Source: Siphonodentalium dalli (lineage: Eukaryota > Mollusca > Scaphopoda > Gadilida > Siphonodentaliidae). Taken from it: a stretch of DNA of 64,000 nucleotides. A program made the translations under genes and the position numbers. The DNA is taken from assembly GCA_032622095.1 (NCBI GenBank), contig CP136061.1, positions 11,177,287 through 11,241,286 of the forward strand, in the 5' to 3' direction. Below the pieces are notes generated by a model, which was not told the DNA's origin, made no database searches, and saw only the letters and a list, made by a program, of their open reading frames with translations. Positions 37,701 through 50,459 of this stretch are shown here, piece after piece (positions within the stretch are counted from its first letter, which is position 1; every line of letters starts with the position of its first letter).

Positions 37701-38240
37701 GTGTAATATGAAATAGCAATATAATTCTTCTGTGATCATTTTCAGAGATTCCACAGAGAATATGCTTAGTATTTTCTATATGAAAGTTATTAGTTTCAAG
37801 TTTGTGGTAAAATATTCTTCTCTGTTGATGAACAATGGACAGTGAAAGAAGAAATGACTAGCATCCTCCTTCGGGAAACCACATTGACATTTAGGACTAT
37901 CTGTTATGTGATTATTGTGCATGTCACTGTTTAAGTCGCTACAATAGTTTAGGAGTTTACACTGGTTCACACTAACCATCCGGTGACCTGTTCTATAAAC
38001 TGGATAGGGTTTTGGAGCTGGGGCGATTATGTTTAGGTGTGTTTTGAAATCGAATATATTTTTCTAATATATGACAGACGAATGGAGCTTATTCCACTCA
38101 TAGGAATGATTTCCTATAATGTGCGGTTGTCCAGTTGTACGAGTAGAAAAAACGCGGTTGTCTAAAATTGTACCGGTTGTTTGATACATGTGCTGCACGG
38201 GCTGGTATAAGTTGGGTGAGTTATTCTGGAGTTTCTACAT
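37700..38240 (-). pseudogene. LINE ORF2 C-terminal fragment
   Basis: On the minus strand, 37776-37979 reads HMN-rich sequence followed by DSPKCQCGFPKEDASHFFFH-CPL, the zinc-knuckle tail of LINE ORF2 proteins. Upstream to 38240 the complement still reads like the preceding region (TYQPVQHMYQT, TRTTGQPHIIG, YEWNKL) in shifted frames. Frameshifts and stops show it is dead. It resembles the 20.6-20.9 kb fragment but is older. Only the 3' end of the element is present. Confidence 0.7.
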
Positions 38241-39357
38241 TGGTTATTTAAAAAAGTGTTTGTAGGTGGTGTTTTTCCTGCGATCCCTTCGAGTAAAACA
38301 TTGGTATTGGAGAGCGGGTTAACCTGGTCACTATTCTGGCGGTGTCTACATGTATACGTTCAAGTGTGTCCATCCAGTATTGTGGAGCACAATCCCAAAC
38401 TACATCTGCATTGCAGTAATTACCCTTACCAGAATTACATTCAGCTAAATGAAATAACCACCGGCGCGCACGTTACATAATATTACACATGGCAGATTGC
38501 GACTTTGTTTTGAAATTCCTAGTTAATTTGTTTTATATATCAAAAGCTATATATGCATATTTATGTCAAGGATTTGACTTCTGAATCGTGACGTACCGAA
38601 TTCGTGGTATGAAAATGAGATGTTGCAGGCCAAAATCCGACGAGAGACAGGTTAAACACGAAATTATATTTTAAACATTCACAAGTATTAACCGTATAGT
38701 ATCTTGATTTCGATCACCAGGTTTTATTTGTTTCCAAACATACCACAGCAGTTGTTTAACTGTTTCTTATTTCCACGGAGGAGAGACAAATGTTATATAT
38801 GTTTACCACATCAAGAATAGACTAACAATGAACGCTCTTTAATGTTTCATATTGAAAAAAATATATTGCTGATTTGTTAAATATAAAGAACATGTGTCAT
38901 ACTACTGTACAAATAGAGAACAACTGGAAACGATTAGTTAGAACTGTGAAATTTCGTCTGTGTTCACACACACATATTAAAGCGTAGGGTTATCTATCAA
39001 AACACGCCAATATGCAGTTATTGTATAGGACATGCTGACACTTTTTCTGTTTAGACGAAACATTACCCTACTTATAGTATAGTGCCCACAAGAATAAGTG
39101 ATGTCCACACCAGATGTTTTTGGCAGCCACGGTAAGGCGGCTATTGTGTCTGGTTGCATTCGACAATATTGGCGTATATTGTGGTTTATATGCTATGTAT
39201 TTTGTATTTGTATAGTCTCGGAAACATCAATTTAAACGAAACTAAAACAATCGGAGCCTTTATTTAAAAGCGAGCCCGGAAATTGATAATTTTTTAAGTT
39301 TTGAAATACGCACCTCCCGGTCAAACCAATTCTCGCAACTCGGGTATCTAGTAGTCA
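38241..39357. other. Intronic, no feature seen
   Basis: No gene or repeat recognised. Confidence 0.4.
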
Positions 39358-40170
39358 GGGGCCTGTTTCATGAAGCAAGGTCATAAGATTATCTTAAGAT
39401 GGACTTAATCTAAGATCTAAGGTGGATCTTATGATGTAACTTTTCCGTTTCAAGAACGCGTTTCACAAAACAAGATTAAGTCCTACTTAAGTAGTAAGTT
39501 AAGTTCCCGCAAATTTAGACTGGTTATCGACAATTTTCTACAGTCCGGAACAAAAAAATGTGGGCTTGTTCAATCTTTATGTACGGCATTGAGAGGTTAT
39601 CGAGAAAGTGCCGAGTCCGAGTTGACATTATTGTGTGACAGGGATGCTGGATAACGGCTGTGGTGGGGGTGGGGGAATCAGCGCATGTATCTTAGTGTCT
39701 ATAGTCAGTGGCCTTATATTCGCATATGTATCTTAGACTTGTATGAGTTCCACGATGTGAATTCGAACATGAGTACATCGCAGGCTCTTAAAATGACGAG
39801 CTTTCCGTTTACTGACGAGTGGTGGTGTCAGAAATAAGACAATATAATTATATGGATCATTGCACTGCGACCATGCATTCACATCGAGTTAATCCACTGA
39901 GAGCAATGATCAGACGGCGATTTTTTTTATGTGAGCCGACATAACTCGTGTATTATCGACCACCGCTCTCTACGTGTAGCAATAATCAAAACTAAATCGG
40001 CGATGTCATCAGGACACACATAGGTCATTTTTCGATTCAAAGGGAAATGAAAAATATTTGTTAGAAAAACATTTTTATTATTTTTATACTTTTTTTTATA
40101 TATTTTATATCGCTATATTTATATATATATATTTATATATATTTATATATATATATTATATTATATATAG

Positions 40171-40217
<47 letters not shown>

Positions 40218-40421
40218 ATATATTTATATATATTTATATATATATTTATATATGTATATTTATATTTTTTTATATATTTTATATAATATATATATATTTT
40301 ATATATATATTTTTATGTATTTTATATTTTTTTATATATTTTTATACTTTTTATACTTTTTTTTATTATTTTTATGCAGATGTATATCTATCGGTTGTTA
40401 TACCATGCATATCTATATATA

Positions 40422-40468
<47 letters not shown>

Positions 40469-40813
40469 CTATATATATATATATATAGCTATATATATAA
40501 ATATATATATATAATATAAAATATATATATAAATATATATAAATATCCCTAAATACCCTTTGTCGTCGTAGATCTCTCCGTAATTGCAAAATAACATAGG
40601 CTGCCATACTTGTGATCGATATGCCACTTATCACGTGAATCTTAACTTTAAGATTATCTTATGACACCTCACAGCAGTCTTAAAGTTAAGACCAAAGCTA
40701 AGACCATCTTAAGTTAAGACCTTGTTCTTGAAACGCACTTATGACTGAAGTTTGAACTTATGACCATCTTAAGTCCCAACTATGTCATAAGTTGCTTTCA
40801 TGAAACAGGGCCC
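39358..40813. mobile_element. 1.45-kb foldback element with GGGCCTGTTTCATGA ends and AT-rich core
   Basis: Terminal inverted repeats are GGGGCCTGTTTCATGAAGCA on the left and GGGCCCTGTTTCATGAAAGC as the right complement. Subterminal stretches rich in CTTAAG, TCTTAAGAT and AAGACCATCTTAAG motifs (39385-39510 and 40640-40800) also pair loosely. The middle (about 40060-40555) is almost pure TA/TTTA microsatellite. GGGCCTGTTTCAT-type ends are common among invertebrate non-autonomous DNA transposons; superfamily not assigned. No target-site duplication was recognised. Confidence 0.75.
40060..40555. repeat. TA-rich microsatellite core
   Basis: Nearly 500 bp of TA, TTTA and ATATAT repeats inside the foldback element. 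The long Tyr/Ile frames over it are composition artefacts. Confidence 0.9.
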
Positions 40814-42180
40814 TGGACCTCAGTATATTTAAGTGCCATGTTTTATGCTAAGTGCATATATATGTTACCTGCAGTCGGAAAGATGAAACATTAAAATTTA
40901 TTTCACTGATATAAGTAATCATGTTTACTTTTTGCAATTACTGGTACACATAGAGTAAGATTGCACGAGACATTTGTTTTCCTGTGTATCTCATATGGGA
41001 TATTGCGGACACTGTTCCACCCAAGTAAAATCAAGAACATTACACGAATAAAGACTGTGTACTGTCTGGAAGACCAACTGTATATGTTACGGTGAAGCGG
41101 AAGCGAAGCTACCTAGGGTATATACGTATGCTGATATGAGATATACTAATCGACTTTTTCAGCCCAATCTAAAACAGATTGAACTTACCTAAAATAGAAT
41201 AATTTATTCATAACTCAAGGGTCAGCCGAGTCCAAACAAATATTGCTGGCGACACCTCGAAATGTGTAATTAGGCAAAATGTTCCGGGGCAAAAATGTTA
41301 GCTATATTTCATCATACGTAGGAACATCATGCTCCTAAAGCCAAAGATATTTAAAAAAAATTGAATGTAAATTAAACCAAAGCCCTGGTTAACAAAAACT
41401 GAAATTGCATGAACAAGTTTTGTTTACATATTTTATAAAATTATTACAAATATTTGCCCCGAAAGAGGATTATAGAGACATTACTGGCCATTTAGATTTG
41501 ATCTTCCATTTACTAACGGTATTTCCGCCTAAAAGATCGAAGAAATATTCTCAAAGATCAAGGCCGACAAACGGAATCTTTAATTTCCGATTGAAAGATC
41601 ACAGAGTCCTTTTCAGATTGCTTCTTGGGAAACCAGTAAAGGCGCCATGACACCAAGACGCACATCATGACGTCACAACCTACATCGGCGAGCAATATTC
41701 CAGACAGGACTGCGTCGATGGCCAGACAGCTGAGACTCGTATTACACCGACAGGATAAACATCCACATTTACGTTATATGTGATTATTTACATACATTGA
41801 ATATATTATATTCTTGTGTCCCGTTAGGGTTTATCATCAACTCCTTCTAAAGATAAAAATTCATCCGATAATGCCATGAACAGTAACAAGCGGGCGCAAA
41901 TTACGTTTACGTATGATCATATTATCGTACCCCTAAACGATTAGTTGAAGTCATCTAAAAACAGCGCTTGTTCGTTGGCGGTGTAATGTTTCCGATCATG
42001 TTCTTTTGGGCATCGTTCATGTGCCGATTCTTTGGTGATGAAATATTAAATGTGCTCTGGAGTATTCGATACTAGCTTGGGTATCCGGTGTTGGTCGGGT
42101 GAAGAATTCTCGCACTTCAACAAGTCATTTAAAATAATTATTGGTCATCTGGGGTGAACAACACACCATGCATGACTCTC
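40814..42180. other. Intronic, no feature seen
   Basis: No supported gene or repeat. Confidence 0.4.
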
Positions 42181-42720
42181 CAGATACAGTTGCATCTATC
42201 TTTTAGGTTGCTAATAAACGCTCTGTATTGGTCCCTCTTTAAATCGTTTGAGGTCAACAGAACATACCGTACCCCGTGACATTCCCCGAATCATTTTATC
42301 TTTGTGCACAAATTTCCCCATATATTTTCTGGCGTGATAATAATCGCTCTTTATTGAGAATATAATTTATTAGTCCCCCTCTTAAGTCACACGTATGAGG
42401 TCAAAAACGCCGATACCATGACATTCACCTGGTCAGGATACCAGTCTGTACCAATTGATAGTGGCCTGTCAAGTCATTGACTCTCCGGATAAAGTTAGAT
42501 CTATCTTTTAGTTGTTAATTATTAGTGCCTCTTTAAATCCTTTGAGGTCAACAAAACCAATCCCGTGACATTTCGTTTCACATGTGTATACCATTTACCC
42601 CCACATATCTTCTGAAATGATAATAAACGCTCTTTATTGATTATATACCCCTTTAATTCAACTGAGGTCAAATGCGCCTATCGCGTGACATTCCCTGGTC
42701 AGGTGAGCCATCTGTTCTAA
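42181..42720 (+). repeat. Degenerate tandem repeat of about 130-165 bp
   Basis: Four diverged units share AATAA(A/T)CGCTCTTTATTG, then CTCTTTAAAT or a variant, TTTGAGGTCAA and CGTGACATTCC. They start near 42213, 42348, 42507 and 42631. There is no conserved frame. Confidence 0.7.
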
Positions 42721-44504
42721 TTTTCCTAGATATATTTTGGAATGTTAGATCTCTTGTAGCATAGCAAATAACACCACAAAACACGTAAATAAAAATATAT
42801 CTATACAGCACATATAGCATACCAATAATTTACTTGCATATATCTATTAAAATGATAACTTCAACGAAAAACTAACGGTAGATGGTGAATAATAGTGTCG
42901 CAAAGATCACACGTGGCAGTAAAAATAAATGAAGTTGCATGATAAAAAAATAAAAATAACACGCTAAACATTAGGGGGACACACTAAAAGTCGCCCTAAT
43001 GTGGGTTATTTATCCACCATATGTCTCCCTAATGTGGGTTGCGCAAACATATATATATAAGGTCACTCCAAGTGGGATGTAAAAATTAGCGAGACCAGGT
43101 AAGATATGTATTTTTCCAACCCCCTACACAATTTAGCACAGGCAGCCCGTGTGAGATAGCTGGGTGAGATTTCCCTGTTTCACATAACACGCGACCATCC
43201 ATCTCACCCCACCCACGTGACTGCTTTACTTATTTAATTAGGAGCTAATTTAACAATCCGTCATCATGTTTTGTGTGAACAAAAACAATGGCGACCAACC
43301 AGTTACGCTTCACGTTTCAAGTAAATAAATACGGACGAATTCTTGGACGCTAATACAAATGGAGATAAGCCTCAACTGTTAATCACGAAAAACCTTCAAC
43401 ATAACCTCACTTGCAGACACAGAGTTGCATAACATGCAATATAAACGACTAATTTGCGAACATATTCCATCAAACAGAAGGCCACAAGTGAAACGGCACC
43501 ACTGGCGCATTTCGTAACAGGCAAACAATAGCCGCTTCACAAATGATGAACGAAATAATGGGACATGACAATCTGCGAGATGGGATGGGATATGGGACAA
43601 AACGACAATCTGCGGGACAGAATTTCAAATTGCGTGGGACGGCCGATATCTCGAGGAATACAGGGCGTAGGGGGCTCAATTTGGTGTCTAACGAAAGGCC
43701 CACATTCGCCCTATTCACACATATTAACCCCACCACTGACCGGATATCAGAAGTTGCATTATTTGATCGACAACTAACCTAACATGGGGTGGAATTTGGG
43801 ATTGAATGACAATCTGCGGGACAGGATTTTCAAATTGCGTGGGACGGCCGATATCTCGAGGAATACAGCGCGTAGAGGGCTACTTATGGTGTTTAACGAA
43901 AGGTCCATATTCGCCATATCCACACATATTAACCCCGCCACTGACCGGACACCGGAAGTTACATTATTCGGTCGACAACTGACCTAACATAAAATTCCAC
44001 AAACACGAAAAACTGCGTTCGACATTAATGTTTAGAATTTAGATTTCTCGTTGAATACACAAGCAAACAACAAGTTTTAGGTATCAAATAACACAGTGGA
44101 ATACTGTGCATTCGTTTTTAGCTACAATATGGCTGTTTTAGTGCGAATATTGTAATGGTGAACACGCAAACACGCTCCGATAAAACAGCAGCCGGTATAT
44201 TCAATATAATGGGGTGTATAGTATATCAAAATGTAGAATTAGACACAGGGAATGTATTTTTTTCCAAATGGGTCCACCAGGCGGTGAAATTGTTGCATAA
44301 ATTCGCTCCAAGATATTTGCACTTATTTTTATTTCAGTTGTGACTAAAAGCCCAGATGCCGGAGCCCAGCGACTAAAAGCCAAGTTACAAAATAGATCAA
44401 CTGGTTTGAACGAATGAATATGTCAATGGTAAGACTATTCAAAAGAATATTCAAATCAAATAGTGTTTATAGACTTAAAAACTTATGTGTCCGCCATTCA
44501 TATG

Positions 44505-45290
44505 CGGTGGAGGTTCTCATATTATCTGCCAGTCATACGCGGGGGAGGTTCTCATATGAACATATTATCTGCCGGTCATACGCAGTGGAGGTTCATATTA
44601 ACCGCCGGTCATACGCGAGGGAAGTTCTCATATTATCCTCCGGTCATACGCGGGGGAGGTTCTGATATGAACATATTATCTGCCGGTCATACGCGGTGGA
44701 AGTTCATATTATCCACCGGTCATACGCGAGGGAGGTTCTCATATTATCCTCTGGTCATACGTTGGGGAGGTTCTCATATGAACATATTAACCGCCGGTCA
44801 TATCCTCCCTCGGGTGTGACCGGTGGATAATATGAGAACCTCCCTCGCATATGACCGGAAGATAATATGTTCATATGAGAACCTCCACCGCGTATGACCG
44901 GTGGATAATATGTTCATATGAGAACCTCCACCGCGTATTACTGGCGGATAATATGTTCATATCAGAACCTCCCCCACCTATGACCGAAGATAATATGAGA
45001 ACTTCCCTCGCGTATGACCGGCGGATAATATGAACCTCCACCGCGTATGACCGGCGGATAATATGTTCATATGAGAACCTCCACCGCGTATGACTGGCGG
45101 ATAATATGTTCATATGAGAACCTCCCCCGCGTATGACTGGAGGATAATAAGAAAACTTCCCTCGCGTATGACCGGCGGATAATATGAACCTCCACCGTGT
45201 ATGACCGGCAGATAATATGTTCATATGAGAACCTCCCCCGCGTATGACTGGCAGATAATATGAGAACTTCACCGCATATATGAATGGCGG
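44505..45290. repeat. Central CCGGTCATACGCG satellite
   Basis: Units of about 31 and 50 bp alternate: CCGGTCATACGCG, then GTGGA/GGGGA/AGGGA, GGTTCTCATAT, with or without GAACATATTATC. Orientation flips at about 44812, the centre of the palindrome. Reading frames across it (SYEHIICRSYAVEVH type) are repeat artefacts. Confidence 0.85.
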
Positions 45291-45363
45291 ACACATAAGT
45301 TTTTAAGTCTATAAACACTATTTGATTTGAATATTCTTTATAATAGTCTTACCATTGACATAT

Positions 45364-45618
45364 TCATTCGTTCAAACCAGTTGATCTATTTTGTAACTTG
45401 GCTTTTAGTCGCTGGGCTCCGGCATCTGGGCTTTTAGTCACAACTGAAATAAAAATAAGTGCAAATATCTTGGAGCGAATTTCTGCAACAATTTCACCGC
45501 CTGGTGGACCCATTTGGAAAAAAAATACATTCCCTGTGTCTAATTCTACATTTTGATATACTATACGCCCCATTATATTGAATATACCGGCTGAAATCGA
45601 TGCTGTAATTGTAAACAT
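45364..45618 (-). other. Conserved unique segment of the palindrome, possibly coding
   Basis: The right-arm copy has an 84-codon open frame containing GIFNIMGRIVYQNVELDTG and ending RSTGLNE. The left-arm copy (44155-44343) reads the same start but shifts frame after DTGNVFF. A 42-base stretch in the right copy is missing from the left one after the CGATAAAACAGC sequence. I do not recognise the peptide. It may be chance coding in a repeated segment. Confidence 0.25.
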
Positions 45619-46855
45619 CGAGTCTATTTTTAGCTGTTTTATCGGAGCGTGTTTGCGTGTTCGCCATTACAATATTCGCACTAAAACAGCCATATTGTAG
45701 CTAAATACGAATGCACAGTATTCCACTGCGTTATTTGATACCTAAAACTTGTTGTTTGCTAGTGTATTCATCGAGAAATCTAAATTCTAAACATTAATGT
45801 CGAACGCAGTTTTTCGTGTTTGTGGCATTTTATGTTAGGTCAGTTGTCGACCGGATAATGTAACTTCCAGTGTCCGGTCAGTGGCGGGGTTAATATGTGT
45901 GGATAGGGCGAATGTGGACCTTTCGTTAGACACCAAAAGTAGCCCTCTATGCGCTGTATTCTTCGAGCTATCGGCCGTCCCATGCAATTTGAAAATCCTG
46001 TCCCGCAGATTGTCATGCTATCCCAAATTCCACCCCATGTTAGGTCAGTTGTCGATCAAATAATGCAACTTCTGGTGTTTGTTTAGTGGCGGGGTTAATA
46101 TGTTTGGATAGGGCGAACGTGTGCCTTTCGTTAGACACCAAAATGAGCCCTCTATGTGCTGTATTCTTCGAGCTATCGTCCGTCCCACGCAATTTGAAAA
46201 TCCTGTCCCGCAGATTGTCATGCTATCCCAAATTCCACCACATGTTAGGTCAGTTGTCGATCAAATAATGCAACTTCTGGTGTTTGCTTAGTGGCGGGGT
46301 TAATATGTTTGGATAGGGCGAACGTGGGCCTTTCGTTAGACACCAAAATGAGCTCCCTACGCCCTGTATTCCTCGAGATATCGGCCGTCCCACGCAATTT
46401 GAAATTCTGTCCCGCAGATTGTCGTTTTGTCCCATATCCCATCCCATCCTGCAGATTGTCATGTCCCCGAAATAATTCCACATTCGAACAGTTGTCATCG
46501 TTGCAATATATCGTCGAACGCGTCTAACTAACATGTGTCTGTCATATATGCACATGGTTCCTTTTCTAATGGTACCCATATGGACATTTCTCATGACAAA
46601 CACGATTAGTCCAGTTGTATATACTTCGTATCAACACGCGCGTTTCTCGGAATCTATGTATGCAGGTGCAACGATGTGACTTATCCATGTCGATTTCACT
46701 CTAACGTACGGGTAACGCGCTCTGATTATCTCAGATAATCACGAATATCGTATCAGATTTCTCCCCAGATATACCGGTACGAAGCTACTGGAATGTGCCA
46801 AAGATTTGTATAAAAAAAAAATCGGAATGTGGCTCTTGGGTTGGGAGAAAAATGA

Positions 46856-47003
46856 TCCACCATGACCTGGGATGTGGGCATGGAAAAATCTCACCCTCGG
46901 GGCCAGATATTTGGTGCGGACACTCGGCAAGCATCGTGTCCGGCCCAAATATCTGGCCCCTCGGGTGAGATTTTTCCATCCCACACCCCAGGTCATGATG
47001 GAT
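46856..47003. mobile_element. Hairpin element of about 148 bp
   Basis: Arms 46856-46923 and 46935-47003 pair almost perfectly (TCCACCATGACCTGGG / CCCCAGGTCATGATGGA; GGCCAGATATTTGG / CCAAATATCTGGCC; GTGCGGACAC / GTGTCCGGC). The loop is about 11 bases. There is no coding capacity. Confidence 0.85.
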
Positions 47004-48240
47004 AATATTAATCTTGTGAGCAGAAACAAATGAGAATGGCATGCCCCTTGATATGTTGTTTAAGCCCATAACATATATTTGAACACTATGCCCAGAACAG
47101 AACATATTAATAATACATAGTTATGGTGAGGTCGACGTAAGTGTATGCTATGTTGAGCCAACTTGTCGCCCTATGCCTGTACAAATAGTTTAATTTACAA
47201 TGGTCATTTGTGGTAAAACTATTTTAAAATACATTGTTAACCCATGTGTTTCCACCATGGTCAATTTATAAACCCGAAAAGTAGATGTAAATTACTATAG
47301 TTTATTTACTGGGGATATTGCCATCGTTTTAAAATGGTAATTACTGTCGATATATGGCAATTACTATGGATGCATGGTAATGACCTTGGTAAAATAAACC
47401 ATAATAAGTTACAACGGTCCTTACTGTGCTAGATTAACTATTGGTAAAACATGGTTAAAACACAGTAATTTACACATTGGAAATTGTCTTTGAAGTGAAG
47501 TTCAAAACAAGGCAAGTGAAAACAATCACATACAAAATGCATGAATACTTGTATTGCGAACCTGATGTATTATATTCGTTTTATTAATATCGAATGAAAT
47601 CAAATTTATCAGAACTTATATTATCATCCTTTGCAGATGCGTGCAGGGTTCAGAGCTGCCATCAGCTGCATCTACGTATTGGCAACTTGACGTATGCGCG
47701 GATATTTCCTTCTTGTGTATAACATAATCCATCAGATACAGGGAGCCGCTCGGCTGAAAATGGGAACTTTAACCGAAGAAACAAAGCGACGCCCAGTCCA
47801 TGTTGCCCATACGTGTATGCGTGCGCTTATTATTATAATTACATGTATGTTAAAATCAACAGAGGACGAACGAGAGTGCCAAAATACAAGGATGACCCTG
47901 AGATTATACAGAAGATGTTATAAGAAGCTAAGATATCACGCTATTTATCAATGTCTAACTAATGTTTGATGTTAATTTAGGACTCACTTGTTCCGTGTTG
48001 GATAATTCTACATGTACAAATGAGGAAATAGCACGATATTCACCAGGGATGCCAAACGGAACTAATTATTACTGATTTATACAGTTATATGATAATTATC
48101 ACAGGAAATGAATACGGACATCTATGTACATTGTATAAGCACTCGAATTTCATGTATTGATATTTATATTTTATACTGTTAGTACCCGTCTATTGTTTTC
48201 CATTCCTTGTTGTCATTTTTGTTACAAACGTAATTAAATA
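47004..48240. other. Intronic, no gene supported
   Basis: Low-level internal repetition of GGTAATTACTGT/GGTAATGACC-type words at 47290-47470. The 91-codon frame at 47694-47969 has no recognisable motif. Confidence 0.4.
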
Positions 48241-48349
48241 TACACGTGCTATTGTCGAGCCATCCTCGATTCTGATAATCCTAAAACTATAATAAACGTA
48301 TCGAAATTCGCCCCCTCCACTGGAGACCCACTAACCACACCCCGCTTAC

Positions 48350-48514
48350 CGGCTGTCCCACTGTAATCACCCACAGTAAGCCTGTAGTTGGTTGAAGCAT
48401 CCCCGAGGCTAAAGATCTTATAATCAGCATATCGCGATTCTCCATCGAAGTCTTCCAATTCCACTCGTAGCTCAAACTTCCGTCCGTTCGTGATGCTCGA
48501 TATTATATCGTTAC
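48350..48514 (-). CDS. Fibrinogen-related protein, internal exon
   Basis: A 165-bp exon of an FBG domain. It begins after a pyrimidine-rich acceptor (TTTTTCTATGAAACAG) in phase 1 and ends before GTAAGC, again phase 1, so it is symmetrical. It reads GNDIISSITNGRKFELRVEL, EDFDGESRYADYKIFSLG and STNYRLTVGDYSGTA, the central strands of the domain. In intact FReDs this follows ...GEFWLG and precedes GDSL, which is exactly how the terminal exon at 24750 begins. The preceding exons (GGGWT region and N-terminus) were not found in the window. The function, by family, is extracellular recognition of carbohydrate or acetyl groups. Confidence 0.9.
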
Positions 48515-48813
48515 CTGTTTCATAGAAAAACACGATGATATAATGTATGTACATTATGCTAGTACATCATAGAGAGGTTAACCCATTATACGACCACATG
48601 CGACACTCGACTGGTTGATTTGTAGTCTATTCATTTATTATTTGGATCAAAAGTGACCCATAGCTCACAAACATCATGCTCACTACATGTAATATAAAAT
48701 AAATACTGAAACGGAAAAGGTAGTTATCCGAAACACCAAACGGTTGTTTCACCTCTCTTTGTTCCCATTGGACTGCAGTCTACAACACGCCACAATATCG
48801 ATAAGACGACGAC
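48515..48813. other. Upstream intron of FReD, no feature seen
   Basis: Begins the intron 5' of the internal exon. The next upstream exon was not recognised. Confidence 0.4.
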
Positions 48814-48993
48814 GTTACTGGAAGAGCACAATACGAAACAAAATGCGAATATGCTAAGCTGAATTAAATAACATATAATTAACAAATATAATTATACTGA
48901 TCAGTTACTGGAAGCGCACAATAAGATACAAAATGCGAATATGCTAAGCTGAATTAAATAACATATAATTAACAAATATAATTATAATGATCA
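48814..48993 (+). repeat. Tandem duplication, 2 x 90 bp
   Basis: 48814-48903 and 48904-48993 start GTTACTGGAAG and share AAAATGCGAATATGCTAAGC and AATTAAATAACATATAATTA. A third unit begins at 48994. Confidence 0.9.
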
Positions 48994-50340
48994 GTTACTT
49001 AGAAGGGTAGCAATCGTTTCAGCAACTTTTTCAAACGTGTTAATAGCCAGATAGAGTCACGTGTACATGTCACTTGTTAATGGCATTGTGAATGATGAGA
49101 AAGGTCACGTGGTTGTAAGACGCCCAACCAAACCGTTTATTTATATCGGCCCAACGTGTAGCACATGATATCAACATTGATCGGGTGGCACTAAAAATCG
49201 GTATACAGTGCGACTGTTGATAAGCTTAATCACAATAAGATCATTCTGCCGAGGAAACCTCTACTATGTTAGTATTAATAATGATAATATGGTACAAATA
49301 ACACTTTTACGAATCAAATCGGTGTTTTATTTACAGACATATGATGATTTATTGTCAAATAAGAAACACAACTGAGTTGGCGTTCACTGAATTGTTTGGG
49401 TTGAGACGCCGTTACATCGTCAGCGACACCCGCGCTAATCATATATGATGAGACGCGGTGTGATGTCGTGAAGAAGTTTTATTGAAGTTTTCTGCCGATG
49501 CTCGATTCAACCATTGGCAGGGAAATTTTCGGGACTCTGCCCCGCAGAAACGAATGATCAAAACAGGAGTCAAAGAATTCCTACAAAGACAGATGTGTAG
49601 TCCTCCACCATTGACACCGCTTCCAATGTGGATCACCACTGAGGCAGCTGAGTACGTATCGGAGCCACATTAGAAGCCAAAGAAGCTTTTCGGGGTTAGG
49701 AAAGAAAAAACGTAACATTCAAATAATGATAAATAATTTGTTCACGTTTAACTTTTTCGAATGATTTTCGTGATGTTTGCAGCTGATATTTGCGCTTTTT
49801 CTCCGTCTGGTTGGTATTGTTTTTTTGCGTATTTTCGATATAGATATCGCATTGAGCTACAGCGTTTACCACGTCCAGCTGTCAGTCAACTGTGTTTAGA
49901 ATTGTGATTTCATTAATATGTCTTGATTGTCGTTCTCAGTTTTCACATCCGCGATTTCGACAATTGATGCTCCGGTTTGTATACATTGATCGGCATTGGT
50001 AACATGTCATTAGTCATTAGTGATAATTGTTTTCCGATGTGTGTCCCGGGATAAACTTCACCCATCATCATTGAAAATTCGTGCATCTGTTTCTTTCTCG
50101 AAGCAACATAACATTGAACAGTTCACTTTAAATTCTTTAGCACAGCTAATGCGACATTTCGCAAATGGAGTATGTTGTTACACTGCAATCGTGGGTACAT
50201 CGTGAGGTTATCAAATCATGAGCTTTTATGCTCGGCACGGCGATGACTGCGCACGTCCGTATGCGAGCAGATTTCGCTAAACCGTAATTTCAGAATGAAG
50301 CGACTCGTACCATACTATGATAGTCAAGTGAGTTAGAGAG
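48994..50340. other. No gene supported
   Basis: The region at 49440-49680 is open in two frames on opposite strands over about 65 codons. It could be the outer part of the Polinton that follows, but no motif was recognised. Confidence 0.35.
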
Positions 50341-50459
50341 CAGGAAAAGATTGAAAACTCGATGAGGATGAATATTACACCATGAAGAATTTGACACATA
50401 AATATTCGAGAAGAATCAAAACTGTGTCAAAGAAATTTGGAGTTACATTTGAAGAATTC

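Larger units (their letters stand above)
43550..46482. mobile_element. 2.9-kb palindromic element with tandem 205-bp units and central satellite
   Basis: The left arm (43550 to about 44812) and right arm (about 44812 to 46482) are reverse complements. From the outside in there are tandem units of about 205 bp separated by TAACATG (two on the left at 43571-43990, three on the right at 45834-46450; landmark ATTGCGTGGGACGGCCGATA). A unique segment follows (left about 43990-44500, right about 45300-45830), then a satellite built on CCGGTCATACGCG, GGAGGTTC and CATATGAACATATTAT to the centre. The arms differ by unit number and small indels. No transposase is recognised. Confidence 0.85.
24751..48349 (-). 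other. Inferred 23.6-kb intron of the FReD gene
   Basis: Bounded by GTAAGC after the 48350 exon end and by a CAG acceptor at 24751-24753. The phase is 1 on both sides, joining ...YSGTA-G-DSL, which is the expected FBG continuity. The intron holds repeats, MITEs, a LINE tail and a 2.9-kb palindrome. Individual items are listed separately. Confidence 0.65.

Noticed and set aside
40058-40634. Long Tyr/Ile open frames
   Set aside because: Composition artefact of the TA/TTTA microsatellite.
44463-45318. Repeat-protein-like frames (SYEHIICRSYAVEVH type)
   Set aside because: They are read-through of the CCGGTCATACGCG satellite on both strands and change frame between units.
43000-46500. CRISPR-like array
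   Set aside because: Regular repeats exist but the spacers are themselves repeats, the arrangement is mirrored, and the genome is eukaryotic.
43565-46527. Repeated 60-78 codon frames in the 205-bp units (for example RANVGLSLDTK)
   Set aside because: They occur in every tandem unit and both orientations. Similarity is at DNA level across the whole unit and start and stop positions vary.
49439-49673. Overlapping open frames on both strands, checked for upstream FReD exons
   Set aside because: No GGGWT, FWLG or other FBG motif appears in any frame, and no splice sites fit.
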